Below, piece after piece: positions 1-8,802 of a DNA stretch of 62,899 nucleotides. The notes under the pieces are model-generated. The model did no database searches. It worked only from the letters and a program-made list of their open reading frames with translations, and was not told the origin of the DNA. The position numbers and the translations under genes were made by a program. This DNA is from Paenibacillus marchantiophytorum (GTDB taxonomy: Bacteria; Bacillota; Bacilli; Paenibacillales; NBRC-103111). Position 1 is the first letter of the stretch. Every line of letters begins with the position of its first letter. The stretch spans positions 1 through 62,899 of the forward strand of contig NZ_BMHE01000008.1 of assembly GCF_014640555.1 (NCBI RefSeq), written 5' to 3'.

Positions 1-125
1 GTTATTCCTAAGAATCCGCAGTGTGATCTCCACTCTACAAAAACAAGCTCGCCCAATTTTCGACTCTCTTTTCCGTGCATTTCGGGGGCAATTTATTTTC
101 AACTAACTGATACCTAAGTAGTTAC
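1..125. other. Non-coding flank at window start
   Basis: I see no convincing gene, RNA or promoter here. It leads into the dispersed intergenic repeat that lies just downstream of the xylanase gene. Confidence 0.5.
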
Positions 126-252
126 CACAAAAAACGTCAAAATTCCCATATAACAGCAAAATAACGTACTGTAGTTCCCTCAACCTCCCGAAAATGACAC
201 TTTTGCCTAGAATAGCGCACCGTAGTTCCCCGCGCGAGGCAGCTGGAGTAAC
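126..252. repeat. Dispersed intergenic repeat, copy A
   Basis: This block is clearly alike, by eye over its whole length and in the same orientation, to positions 39718-39850. Each copy holds two spaced occurrences of a core ending GTAGTTCCCT (here at 161-180 and about 212-230). Each then ends in the same segment, GCGCGAGGCAGCTGGAGTAAC without its last base, next to a transcription unit end. Relatives of the core recur at 62.2-62.5 kb. It codes for nothing obvious. A REP/BIME-like or small non-autonomous mobile element is possible. Confidence 0.7.
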
Positions 253-261
253 AGCGGAGCG

Positions 262-3200
262 TTATTGTACCTGTTGAGCATTCAAAATCCTAATCATACT
301 AACCGCCGCTTCTGCGCGGGTGCTGAATGCCTTCGGTTTCAGGGTACCGTCCTCGTAGCCGTTCAGCACACCCTTGACGGTCAAAGCCGTAAGTGGTCCT
401 TGGGACCACGTGGAGACGTCACTCCTGTCCTTATAATCCAGACTGCCGCTGGCCGCAGCCAGGTGTGCGGCACGTGCAAGGATTACGGCCATTTGTTCCC
501 TGGTGATGTTGTCATCCGGGCCGAAGGTTCCGTCCTCATAGCCGACTACAATACCCAGTGCGGATGCTATTGCAATTGCCTCCTTTGCCCAGTGGCTACC
601 GGTATCGGAGAACCCAGCTCCGCCTGTTGCCGTCAGGTGAAAAGCTTTGACGATCATGGATACGAACTCGGATCTTGTTAGGGTTGAATCAGGATGGAAT
701 GTGCCGTCCGGGTAGCCGTCGATCACTCCTGCTTTTACAAGTTCTTGTATCCCATCTTCAGCCCAGTGTCCTTGAATATCCGTTAAAGCCGGAACCCGAT
801 TAATGGTCGCTCCGTTCTGTTCCACTTTGCCGCCCTTTTGGTCGTCAACTTTAATGGACACCTCCGGTGTAGAGGTCGGAGTAGTGTCGTTCTGAGGCGG
901 TGCAGGCTTTGGCTGAAGCGTCAGAACACCGAATCTCGAAGTGTTCTGATAGGATTGACCTGTCGGGTCATTCCATGAAAAAACGCTGTCCCGGCTTCCA
1001 CTGTCCTGAGCATTGTTGACTTGGAGGTCGAATCCGATCATGGTTCCTGCAGTTGGAGTGATCGAATCCAGCGATATTGCTGCTTCTACGACGTAGCCTC
1101 CGTCCATTCTTTTGGTGGCTGTTGTATAGTTGTTTTGTGTTGCATGGCCGCCGACTGTCTTTACGTTCTTGAAGTTAACTCGGTATTGGCCGTCGTCATC
1201 TTGGTAATTCTCCGTTTTTCCGTTGTTCTGGTCAACGAAAATTTCCACTGAATCCTGCTCCCATGTATTGACGTTGGCATCATTCAATACGCTGTCCTTC
1301 ACAACGGCATAGAAATAAAGGTTATGCTCATCCCACATCGTACGGAATTGCGCTTTAGCGATTGCGTTGTTATGTTGCTCTACCCTTACATCGGTCGTAT
1401 TAACCGGAGCGTCAGCCCACATGCTGTCCATTTCGCCATCGATAGCGGGGGTTCCATAAAGGGATTTTGCCGCTTTGGTAGCATCGATATAAGTCAAGGC
1501 CCCGTAACCGAGGCTGTCGTTGCCCTGGACGTTCCGAGGATCGCTCCAGGAAACGATAACACCGTTGCTGCCATGCTCCGTACCGTCATTAATCCCCATG
1601 TCGGTCACTCTTACATCAAACTTCACTTGCTTGCCTAAGGTACCTGCCAACGGGATAGATGCTTGCAGCACATAACCATCAGAACCTTCCGTAATTTGAG
1701 AATTATTTCGTGCGAACGTATATTTCTTGATTCCATTGTCATCCACGAAGAGCTCGATTTGATCCGTTGCGGTTTTGGTAATGTCTTTGACCGCTACGCG
1801 GGCATAGAGATTATGTTCATCCCACAAGGTTTTCACCTGAGCCTGCAGTGTACCTGACTGCTGAGTCTTTATGGTCTGAATTGTATCCCAAACCGAATCC
1901 GAAGCATTCACAGGTGTGCCTTGAGCTGTAAATGCTGTTTGAGCAGTTATAGGAAGATGGGTAGGCGTCAGCGTCTTTACAGCCTCAATCATTCCCCAAT
2001 AAGCATATTTGGCTTGAAACTGCACATCGAACGGAAGAGGAGCATCTTTACGGGTTATATTATTAATGTTGTCGAGCCAAGTATGATCGTCTGCAATTCC
2101 CCATATCGTAACATTGCTGATCCATCCGTCAGGATGATAAGCTGGAGTGTTCGTATTAGCTCTTTTCCCCTCATTGTCCAGCCTAACCAGTTCATGGAAC
2201 AATTGCTTGTAACGGTAGCCTTGTTTCACAAGCATGGAGTCATCAAAGCTGGTGGCATTGTCCGTATACACTGAAACGTCAAGCTCCGTTATCTGATTGT
2301 CAAATCCGGCTTCGCCGAATTTCCGGATGGAATCGGAAATTTGATCGATAGAGGGACCGCCGATGCTAATGTGCGTTTGGTGGCCCACGCCGTCAATCGG
2401 AACGCCTTCGCCTTTCAGCTTCGTCACCAGATTAAACAAAAAATCGCGTTTGACCGGATCCTGCGTACTGTAATCGTTGATATACAGTTTTGCGTTCGGC
2501 AGCTCTTGACGAGCAACTCTGAAGGCTGTACGGATGAAGTCCAAACCAGTCAAAGTATACCACTCGCTCTTGCGCATGCCGTCTGGCTGACCGGGATCAA
2601 TGACTTCGTTTACGACGTCGATGGCATCGATCGGCACGTCTATAGCACTGAAGTGACGCGCCACGGTTTGGATATAAGTCGTCAGACGGTCAAGCACCAA
2701 CTGTTTATTCTCCGGTGTAGCTGCAAGCGGCTGACCCTGGGCATCCTTAAACATCCATTCTGCAGCCTGCGAATGCCAAGCAAGGGTATGCAACCGGAAA
2801 TTCATATTGTGAGCCTTGGCATATTGTGCGATTTTGTCTGCTTCCGCCCAGTTCCATTGCCCTTCTGTCGGTTCCAGAGAGCCCGGCTTTGTGGCATTCT
2901 CAGCTACGAGAGAGCTGTAGTGATAATCCAGAAGGTTGTGAACATCGGAAGTCAGCTGATCTCCCGTTATGGCAGCACCAATTTTGAAGTTGTCCGCATA
3001 GATGTCCTTCAAAGGATCAATGTCCGTTTGAATCGGCTTCGGCCCGGATACTTGACCCGAATAGGACAATTCGAAATCGTCCATATAGAAAGATCTTGCA
3101 TCGCTATACGGGTTGGCTACTTCCACGTATGCATTCAAAACAGTCGGAGTGCTTGTTAATGTAAATGTGCCGGTCAACTTTACCCAAGCGTCGGATGTTA

Positions 3201-4101
3201 CCGTCACGTTAGATGAAACATTGGCATAAGAACTGTCACCGCTCTGTACAGAGAGTCGCAATATAGTGGGAGACTGCCCCGAAGCCAATTTTACCCATGC
3301 GGACAAATCGTACTTGTAACCCTTGGACATCTTACCAAGGACGTTCAACAAGGGTCCGTCATATTGCTCTGATACCGTGGTCAGCAAGCTCTTGGAGCCG
3401 CCTGTGGTGTGATTGTCAGCCGTCGATATATCGATATTGCCGGACCCGTTTCTGCGTACCCAATTCCCTTGCCCGTCCTCAAAGGAGGATTGAATGCCCG
3501 TTTGGTCAACAACTCCCGAATCCGATGGTGCAGCCGGCGTGACGTCCGTTACTTTCACTTCATCGATATAGAGGTCCTCCGTAGTGGTGGAAGCTGGATC
3601 CGATTCCACCCATATCTTGAACGCCTTCGTATCGCCCGGAAGCTCGTATCCCTTCAGTTCAAAGGTGGTCCAATCCGTGGAGCTAACCGATTTATTCCCC
3701 ACCAGCCAAGGATACTTGTTGGTTAGCGAGTCGGCATCGACATTGGAAGCAATATGGAAACTATCGGTTCCTGCTCCGACTTTAAGCTTCAGTGACAAAT
3801 CGTACGTATGACCGGCTTGCGTATACGAAGTCAAATCCAGGAACGGGCTGCTGTTCCTCGCAGCACGGTTCGTCATTGCCAAGGATTTGGAGCCTTCGGA
3901 GGCTGTTGCCGATGTTACGGCAATCGTTCCGTCTCCCATCCAGGATACCTTAACCCAACCGCCAGTTTGGTCGTCTTCAAAGCTTTGGGACAAAACAATC
4001 GTATGACTGGCAGCAGATGCCATCAAAGGCACTAGCAGATGGGGAGCGATCATCCCGAACAGCAGAACGATGACCATCCATACATTAAAATTTTTTCTCA
4101 C
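262..4101 (-). CDS. Cell-surface multimodular GH10 endo-1,4-beta-xylanase (CBM22 x2, GH10, CBM9 x2, SLH x3)
   Basis: Secreted, wall-bound endoxylanase that cuts the xylan backbone. A signal peptide of about 33 residues ends near ASA. CBM22-like modules span about 36-190 and 206-350, GH10 about 363-715, CBM9-like modules about 720-875 and 882-1066, and three SLH motifs 1107-1275. The GH10 acid/base is E501 in DVVNEV and the nucleophile is E608 in ITELDV (numbered from the upstream ATG at 4107). The architecture resembles XynA1 of Paenibacillus sp. JDR-2. Start choice: GAGGAGG abuts the ATG at 4107 with no spacing, whereas the GTG two codons later at 4101 has a 6-nt spacer, so I prefer 4101. 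A cre-like box lies just upstream, and the cytoplasmic GH10 gene is 100 bp upstream on the same strand. The function is firm; the exact start is not. Confidence 0.95.
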   Translation of the reverse strand: MRKNFNVWMVIVLLFGMIAPHLLVPLMASAASHTIVLSQSFEDDQTGGWVKVSWMGDGTIAVTSATASEGSKSLAMTNRAARNSSPFLDLTSYTQAGHTYDLSLKLKVGAGTDSFHIASNVDADSLTNKYPWLVGNKSVSSTDWTTFELKGYELPGDTKAFKIWVESDPASTTTEDLYIDEVKVTDVTPAAPSDSGVVDQTGIQSSFEDGQGNWVRRNGSGNIDISTADNHTTGGSKSLLTTVSEQYDGPLLNVLGKMSKGYKYDLSAWVKLASGQSPTILRLSVQSGDSSYANVSSNVTVTSDAWVKLTGTFTLTSTPTVLNAYVEVANPYSDARSFYMDDFELSYSGQVSGPKPIQTDIDPLKDIYADNFKIGAAITGDQLTSDVHNLLDYHYSSLVAENATKPGSLEPTEGQWNWAEADKIAQYAKAHNMNFRLHTLAWHSQAAEWMFKDAQGQPLAATPENKQLVLDRLTTYIQTVARHFSAIDVPIDAIDVVNEVIDPGQPDGMRKSEWYTLTGLDFIRTAFRVARQELPNAKLYINDYSTQDPVKRDFLFNLVTKLKGEGVPIDGVGHQTHISIGGPSIDQISDSIRKFGEAGFDNQITELDVSVYTDNATSFDDSMLVKQGYRYKQLFHELVRLDNEGKRANTNTPAYHPDGWISNVTIWGIADDHTWLDNINNITRKDAPLPFDVQFQAKYAYWGMIEAVKTLTPTHLPITAQTAFTAQGTPVNASDSVWDTIQTIKTQQSGTLQAQVKTLWDEHNLYARVAVKDITKTATDQIELFVDDNGIKKYTFARNNSQITEGSDGYVLQASIPLAGTLGKQVKFDVRVTDMGINDGTEHGSNGVIVSWSDPRNVQGNDSLGYGALTYIDATKAAKSLYGTPAIDGEMDSMWADAPVNTTDVRVEQHNNAIAKAQFRTMWDEHNLYFYAVVKDSVLNDANVNTWEQDSVEIFVDQNNGKTENYQDDDGQYRVNFKNVKTVGGHATQNNYTTATKRMDGGYVVEAAISLDSITPTAGTMIGFDLQVNNAQDSGSRDSVFSWNDPTGQSYQNTSRFGVLTLQPKPAPPQNDTTPTSTPEVSIKVDDQKGGKVEQNGATINRVPALTDIQGHWAEDGIQELVKAGVIDGYPDGTFHPDSTLTRSEFVSMIVKAFHLTATGGAGFSDTGSHWAKEAIAIASALGIVVGYEDGTFGPDDNITREQMAVILARAAHLAAASGSLDYKDRSDVSTWSQGPLTALTVKGVLNGYEDGTLKPKAFSTRAEAAVSMIRILNAQQVQ

Positions 4102-4118
4102 AAGCATCCTCCTCTTTC

Positions 4119-4133
4119 TGCAATCGCTTACAA
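4119..4133 (-). promoter_or_regulatory. Candidate cre (CcpA) site upstream of the surface xylanase
   Basis: On the minus strand the sequence is TTGTAAGCGATTGCA, which fits the cre consensus WTGNAANCGNWNNCW at all positions. It lies about 10 nt upstream of the ribosome binding site, which would suit roadblock repression. The consensus is established for Bacillus CcpA; its use here is inferred. Confidence 0.6.
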
Positions 4134-4207
4134 TTTTATTCCAATTTCATTCTACAACTTAGGTCATTGGCATCACATACTCAAACTAAAGAATAACCCC
4201 CCCTCAA

Positions 4208-5215
4208 TTATGGCGTATTTACTAATCCGATTACGCGCCAGAATGCTTTTTTAGGCTGAAATTCCCCATCGAATAGGAACGGCCAGTTCTTTCTGCCGCG
4301 AACTGGGAAGTTGTCCAACCACGTATAGTTGTCAGCCGCTCCCCAGAAAGTTACCGACGTAATGACTTCTCGATATGCCTTAAATAGCCTGAAGATATCC
4401 TCATACCGCTGCTCCTGCAGCTCCACCATCTGCTCAGTGGGTACCAACAGATCGGTCCGCCGGTCCTCAAATTGAAACAGGGATAGATCTAACTCGGTGA
4501 TGTGAAGCTCCAGATCGAGGGATGCGTAAAGCTCGATCGCTTGCCGTATTTCATCCAAGGAAGGACCATAGATATTCCAATGTCCCTGCATGCCGATTCC
4601 GTGGATAGGAACCCCCTTCTGCTTCAATGAACGGACCAGATTATAAATCTTATCCCGTTTGACCGGCTCTGTCTCGTTGTAGTCGTTATAGAATAGAAGC
4701 GCATTCGGATCGGCTTCATGTGCTGCCTCGAAGGCATGGGAGATATAATCCTCCCCGAGAATATCCAGCCATTTGGTACTTCGCATCACCAGGTCCGCCT
4801 TGTCTTCGATTGCTTCATTAACCACGTCCCACGCATAAACCTTGCCCTTATAACGACTGGCAACCGTACGGATATGCTCCTTCATCCGCAAGAGAACCAG
4901 TTCTTTGTCGGCAGGACCGCCAGAGGGGCCTTCAAACACCCAATCGGAGGTTTGATTATGCCAGACCATCGTATGCCCCCGAACGGAAATCCCGTTCTGC
5001 AAGGCGAAATCCATTATTTCATCCACTGCCTCAAATGTATATCGATCTTCCTCTGGATGGATCTCCTCGAACTTCATCTGGTTCTCCGCGGTAATGCTGT
5101 TGTAATGCCGGGCGATGAAGTCCCCTTCGGAACGGATGGTCTTCGTGCTAACAGCAGCCCCGATTCTGAATATGCCATTATAAGCCTCATGCAAGTTCGG
5201 TACCTTGTTGTTCAT
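4208..5215 (-). CDS. Cytoplasmic GH10 endo-1,4-beta-xylanase (XynA2-like)
   Basis: A single-domain GH10 protein of 335 residues with no signal peptide, so it should act inside the cell on imported xylooligosaccharides or aldouronates. The acid/base E134 (DVVNEA) and nucleophile E241 (ITELDL) are present, as are the family motifs TAENQMKFE and HTMVWHNQ. AGGAGG lies 11 nt before the ATG. It sits between the sensor/regulator genes and the surface xylanase, as XynA2 does in the JDR-2 aldouronate cluster. A perfect 14-bp palindrome sits just upstream of its ribosome binding site. Confidence 0.95.
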   Translation of the reverse strand: MNNKVPNLHEAYNGIFRIGAAVSTKTIRSEGDFIARHYNSITAENQMKFEEIHPEEDRYTFEAVDEIMDFALQNGISVRGHTMVWHNQTSDWVFEGPSGGPADKELVLLRMKEHIRTVASRYKGKVYAWDVVNEAIEDKADLVMRSTKWLDILGEDYISHAFEAAHEADPNALLFYNDYNETEPVKRDKIYNLVRSLKQKGVPIHGIGMQGHWNIYGPSLDEIRQAIELYASLDLELHITELDLSLFQFEDRRTDLLVPTEQMVELQEQRYEDIFRLFKAYREVITSVTFWGAADNYTWLDNFPVRGRKNWPFLFDGEFQPKKAFWRVIGLVNTP

Positions 5216-5240
5216 AGATTGGCAAACCTCCTCATCATCC

Positions 5241-5254
5241 CCTGTTTAAACAGG
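5241..5254. promoter_or_regulatory. 14-bp perfect palindrome in the leader of the cytoplasmic xylanase gene
   Basis: CCTGTTTAAACAGG reads the same on both strands and lies about 9 bases upstream of the AGGAGG ribosome binding site. It could be an operator for a dimeric repressor or a leader hairpin. No family can be assigned from sequence. Confidence 0.35.
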
Positions 5255-5379
5255 CCTTCTATCTTATATCATATAGAATCTGAATACACTTACCATTCAC
5301 AGATTAAAGATCTCTCCCCCCTATTCCTAAAATCTTTCAAGGTTGTGTGCGATGTTTTCAGTCGCACTCATAGCAAATA

Positions 5380-5411
5380 GACGTGTATCTCTTAGAAAAG
5401 AAATACACGTC
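5380..5411 (-). terminator. Hairpin after the distal response regulator gene
   Basis: GACGTGTAT and ATACACGTC form a perfect outer stem closed by a partly paired inner part. It lies 45 bp after the regulator stop codon. The T-tract on the minus strand is weak (TATTTGCT), so it may be a leaky terminator or an mRNA 3' end stabiliser. Confidence 0.5.
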
Positions 5412-5455
5412 CTTCGCAGAAGCAATGCAGACCGTGGGATTCTCTCCCTATTCTG

Positions 5456-6961
5456 TTAGGTTTTGCTTAATTGTCTATACACGGCTGGCTTGTCAGATAC
5501 ACGTTTCTCAAACTCTTTGAGGAAATGATGATAGTTAGCATATCCAATCTGCTCCGAGATCACGCGAATCGTTTCATCCGATTCACACAGCATTCGCTTC
5601 GCCTCATGAATGCGCAGGTCATGAATATACTCAATCATGCCTACGCCGCACCGCTTCATGAACGCTTGGCCTAAGTAAACTGGGTTCATGAAGAACCTTT
5701 CTCCGATATCTTTAATTGTTAACGTTTCCCGATAATGTTCTTGAATATAACGCTCAATGACCCGAAGAGGATGGCCTGAGAATTTGTCTTTATGCTGCTT
5801 CAACTGGCTCAAGTAATGCTGCATATAAACCTGCAGGGATTCTTCTACTTCTTTTAAGCACCGATGCTCCTTTCTCAAAAAATCGCGAATACGAGGCAGC
5901 TCCTCTGAATCGATGCCCATCTCCCGCATGACCGCTGCGCTCTTCAGAATAATGCGGATGACCAACAAATGGACGACCTCCCGAGCCGTTTTATGATCAG
6001 ATATCATCACAAACATTTGTTTAATCAGCTCCCCAACTCGTTTCTCCTGAAGCGCCTCAATCGCAATGTGAATGTCGTCTACGATAGAAACCGCATGGAA
6101 ATCGTAGTTGATGCGCTTGTGATGGATCGTTTCGTAATCGAGTGGACCCCCGGATACATGAAAGAAATGATGCACCGAAGTCTCTAAAGAACCTGCATAC
6201 GAGTCTGCAATATGACGAAGGGCGTCCACCCGCGGACCTATCGACAAGCAGCATTCGATACCTTGCTCGCGCAGGTCTTCGTATACCTGTTGAGCCCATT
6301 CCTCGATCCCGGAGAAAGACTCCATGACAAGGCCGTCCTGACTCCCAAACAAGTCAATTGCATAAGCTTTGCGCGAAAGGAAGTAACGGGCATCCAGCTC
6401 CTGTGCTGGGCTACCAAGCCATTCGACATGAATATACCTCCAGCCCTGATCTCCTTGTGCCAAGGGATCTAGTATCTCGCCAACGTTCCCGTCTGCTGCC
6501 GAAATTTCTCCCCGAAGCATCTGAGCAAGCAGAGTCGGTACTAGACGGTCGGAAACGAGGTCATGGCGTACCCTTTGCTGTTCTCGGTGCTGCAGCTCCC
6601 CAATAACTAATTCAATGACAGCCTCCCACTCCCTATCCAAAGCCGGCTTAAGCAAATAATGCTTAACCCCATACCTCAGGGCGGAGCGCGCGTATTCGAA
6701 ATCATTGTAGCCGCTTAAGATGATGAATACCGGATCGCTGCCAGCCTTTTGCACCCGATCGATCAATTCTAACCCGTCAATTACCGGCATCCGAATATCG
6801 GTCACCACGAGATCAGGCTTATAGGCTTCAATGCAGGCTAATGCTTCTTCGCCGTTCTCGCACATTTCCACGATTTCAAAGCCAAGCTCTTCCCATTCAA
6901 CCATGAGCCTTATTCCTTCCAAGGCGAAAGGCTCGTCATCAGCAAAAATAACCTTATACAT
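5456..6961 (-). CDS. AraC-type response regulator (YesN family), distal to the kinase
   Basis: Cytoplasmic transcription factor of a two-component system. An N-terminal receiver domain has the acidic pair DD near residues 6-7 and the phosphoacceptor D55 in VTDIRMP. A poorly conserved middle follows, then two AraC helix-turn-helix motifs in the last 100 residues (TIKDIGERFFMNPVYLGQAF, then IRVISEQIGYANYHHF). The ATG at 6961 lies 9 nt after AGGAGG and overlaps the kinase stop by 8 bp, so the two are translationally coupled. A GTG at 6967 is too close to the ribosome binding site. Likely targets are the adjacent GH10 genes or the importer; this is inferred from position. Confidence 0.92.
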   Translation of the reverse strand: MYKVIFADDEPFALEGIRLMVEWEELGFEIVEMCENGEEALACIEAYKPDLVVTDIRMPVIDGLELIDRVQKAGSDPVFIILSGYNDFEYARSALRYGVKHYLLKPALDREWEAVIELVIGELQHREQQRVRHDLVSDRLVPTLLAQMLRGEISAADGNVGEILDPLAQGDQGWRYIHVEWLGSPAQELDARYFLSRKAYAIDLFGSQDGLVMESFSGIEEWAQQVYEDLREQGIECCLSIGPRVDALRHIADSYAGSLETSVHHFFHVSGGPLDYETIHHKRINYDFHAVSIVDDIHIAIEALQEKRVGELIKQMFVMISDHKTAREVVHLLVIRIILKSAAVMREMGIDSEELPRIRDFLRKEHRCLKEVEESLQVYMQHYLSQLKQHKDKFSGHPLRVIERYIQEHYRETLTIKDIGERFFMNPVYLGQAFMKRCGVGMIEYIHDLRIHEAKRMLCESDETIRVISEQIGYANYHHFLKEFEKRVSDKPAVYRQLSKT

Positions 6962-8777
6962 GTCCACGGGCCTCCTCCTGATTCTTGATTAAACTCAGAG
7001 GAATTTGTATGGTAACACTTGTCTTTTCGAAGGGAACACTTTCAATATGGAAAAGAGAACGTTCCGCGTAAAACAGATTTAAGCGGCGGTACACATTGCG
7101 AAGTCCGATGTTCTTGCCGTTATCTTCTCCCTTAAACAGACTCTGAACAATCTCATCCAGCTTCTCACTGTTCATTCCGATTCCGTTATCTTCGACCTTC
7201 ATGAGCATGTTCAGCTCTGCTCTCTCTACAGATATCCGAATTCTGCGATTTCCTTTGACCGATTGAAGCCCATGCTTGCAAGAGTTCTCAACGAGCGATT
7301 GAATACTCATCTTCGGGATTCGATACGACAGAACAGATTCGTCAATGGACAATTCATAATGAAACCGATCCTGGAATCGGAACTTCTCGATTTGGAGGTA
7401 CATGGCAGTAAAGTTTAACTCTTCTTCTACCGTCACCAAATCCTCTTTCCAGCTTAGCAGTCTTCTCAGAAGCTGAGACAAATTTTGAATAATTTCCGTC
7501 ACATGCTCATAGCGATGTTTCTTACAGACAACGAGAATGGCGTTTAACGTATTAAACAGGAAGTGAGGATCTACCTGACTTTGCAAATATTTCAGCTCTG
7601 CCTGCACCCGTTCGAGCTCCAAATCTTTTTTTTGTATTTCGAGCTTGTAAACGTCATTGATTAAGTTGCGAATTTTCCCTGTCATTAGATTAAAGCTGCG
7701 AAGCAGATTGCCAATCTCATCTTTCCCTTCATACATCGTGATGGGTTCAAACCTTTCATTTTTCAACAAATTCATATGCTTGGAGAGCTTTCTTACCCGG
7801 AAATTAAAGGAATGCATAATGATATAAATCAATATCGTCGGAATGATCGTAGAGATGAGCGTCAGCCAGGTAAAAAAGTGGATAACCCCCTTCCTCTCCT
7901 CCGCGATTCGACTCCCCTCTGGTACCCCGACTAGTCGCCAATTAAACACGTAACTGGCCGTACCAAGTGGAATGATGAAGCTCTTCTCAGGTAAGCCTGT
8001 CAACTGAAATTCCTTTGAGACAGGCAGGGTCGGCAGCAGAGGGTCAGCACTTTTAAACTTACCTGCCGATTCCAGAACAAGCCGATTTTCCTCATCCACT
8101 AGCTTGATTAGCAAGTAATTGTGTTCTTTATCAAATAGCTCCATCAGCTTATCCATCCGAATATCGATACGCAGATATTTGGAGAATTTCATGAGGTCAG
8201 GGAAATTGTCCAGCTTTCGAATGATGCTGACATATACCATTTTCTCCTCGGGATTCATGGGATTCGTATCCAAATAAGAGGTCACTGTGACCTTATCTTT
8301 CTTTTCGTTCATCTTCTGATACCATTCACTCTTCAAATCATTGGGCTTAAACATAAAGTAGCTTCCACCATTGGATAGTGTTGGGTTTGAGGTGTATACG
8401 CCAATCCAAGAGATGTAGGGATAAATATTCGGATACTGTCCTAATTTGTCTCGGAGGTAACTATCATATTCTTCGTAATAGGCAACATTATCCGAGTACG
8501 TATATTCAAGCATTTCATTAAAGATACGGTCAGCGGATACAGCGTTGCCGATCACCACACCTTCGTTCACCATTTGCATAATTTCATTTCCGACACGATC
8601 CAAGGAAATTCGTAAGTTGTCCATCACTCTACGTTCCGTATTCCTGCTATCCTGCAGGTAAAATAAACTGTTTATACACAAAATGGGAAGCAGCACACAC
8701 ATCAAGTAAATGATCAAAAACTTGAATTTCAGCGGAATATCATTGACTATACGCAACAGATTCCATCTCCGGCTCAT
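6954..8777 (-). CDS. Sensor histidine kinase (YesM family)
   Basis: Membrane sensor of 607 residues. TM1 is at about 20-41, an extracytoplasmic sensing region at about 42-295 and TM2 at about 297-323, followed by a HAMP-like segment. A His_kinase domain has the histidine in QVDPHFLFNTLNAI near residue 400, and a C-terminal HATPase has N-box VENSCKHG and DNGIGM. AAGGAG lies 7 nt upstream of the ATG. It is sandwiched between two AraC-type response regulators, 25 bp after one and overlapping the other by 8 bp. A xylan-derived oligosaccharide ligand is inferred from context only. Confidence 0.93.
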   Translation of the reverse strand: MSRRWNLLRIVNDIPLKFKFLIIYLMCVLLPILCINSLFYLQDSRNTERRVMDNLRISLDRVGNEIMQMVNEGVVIGNAVSADRIFNEMLEYTYSDNVAYYEEYDSYLRDKLGQYPNIYPYISWIGVYTSNPTLSNGGSYFMFKPNDLKSEWYQKMNEKKDKVTVTSYLDTNPMNPEEKMVYVSIIRKLDNFPDLMKFSKYLRIDIRMDKLMELFDKEHNYLLIKLVDEENRLVLESAGKFKSADPLLPTLPVSKEFQLTGLPEKSFIIPLGTASYVFNWRLVGVPEGSRIAEERKGVIHFFTWLTLISTIIPTILIYIIMHSFNFRVRKLSKHMNLLKNERFEPITMYEGKDEIGNLLRSFNLMTGKIRNLINDVYKLEIQKKDLELERVQAELKYLQSQVDPHFLFNTLNAILVVCKKHRYEHVTEIIQNLSQLLRRLLSWKEDLVTVEEELNFTAMYLQIEKFRFQDRFHYELSIDESVLSYRIPKMSIQSLVENSCKHGLQSVKGNRRIRISVERAELNMLMKVEDNGIGMNSEKLDEIVQSLFKGEDNGKNIGLRNVYRRLNLFYAERSLFHIESVPFEKTSVTIQIPLSLIKNQEEARGHV

Positions 8778-8802
8778 ATTCGTTCTCCTTGTCAGTCGTA
8801 TA

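Noticed and set aside
2341..3159. Open frame of 272 codons on the plus strand inside the surface xylanase gene
   Set aside because: It is antisense to a certain GH10/CBM coding region, has no ribosome binding site and its product is not protein-like.
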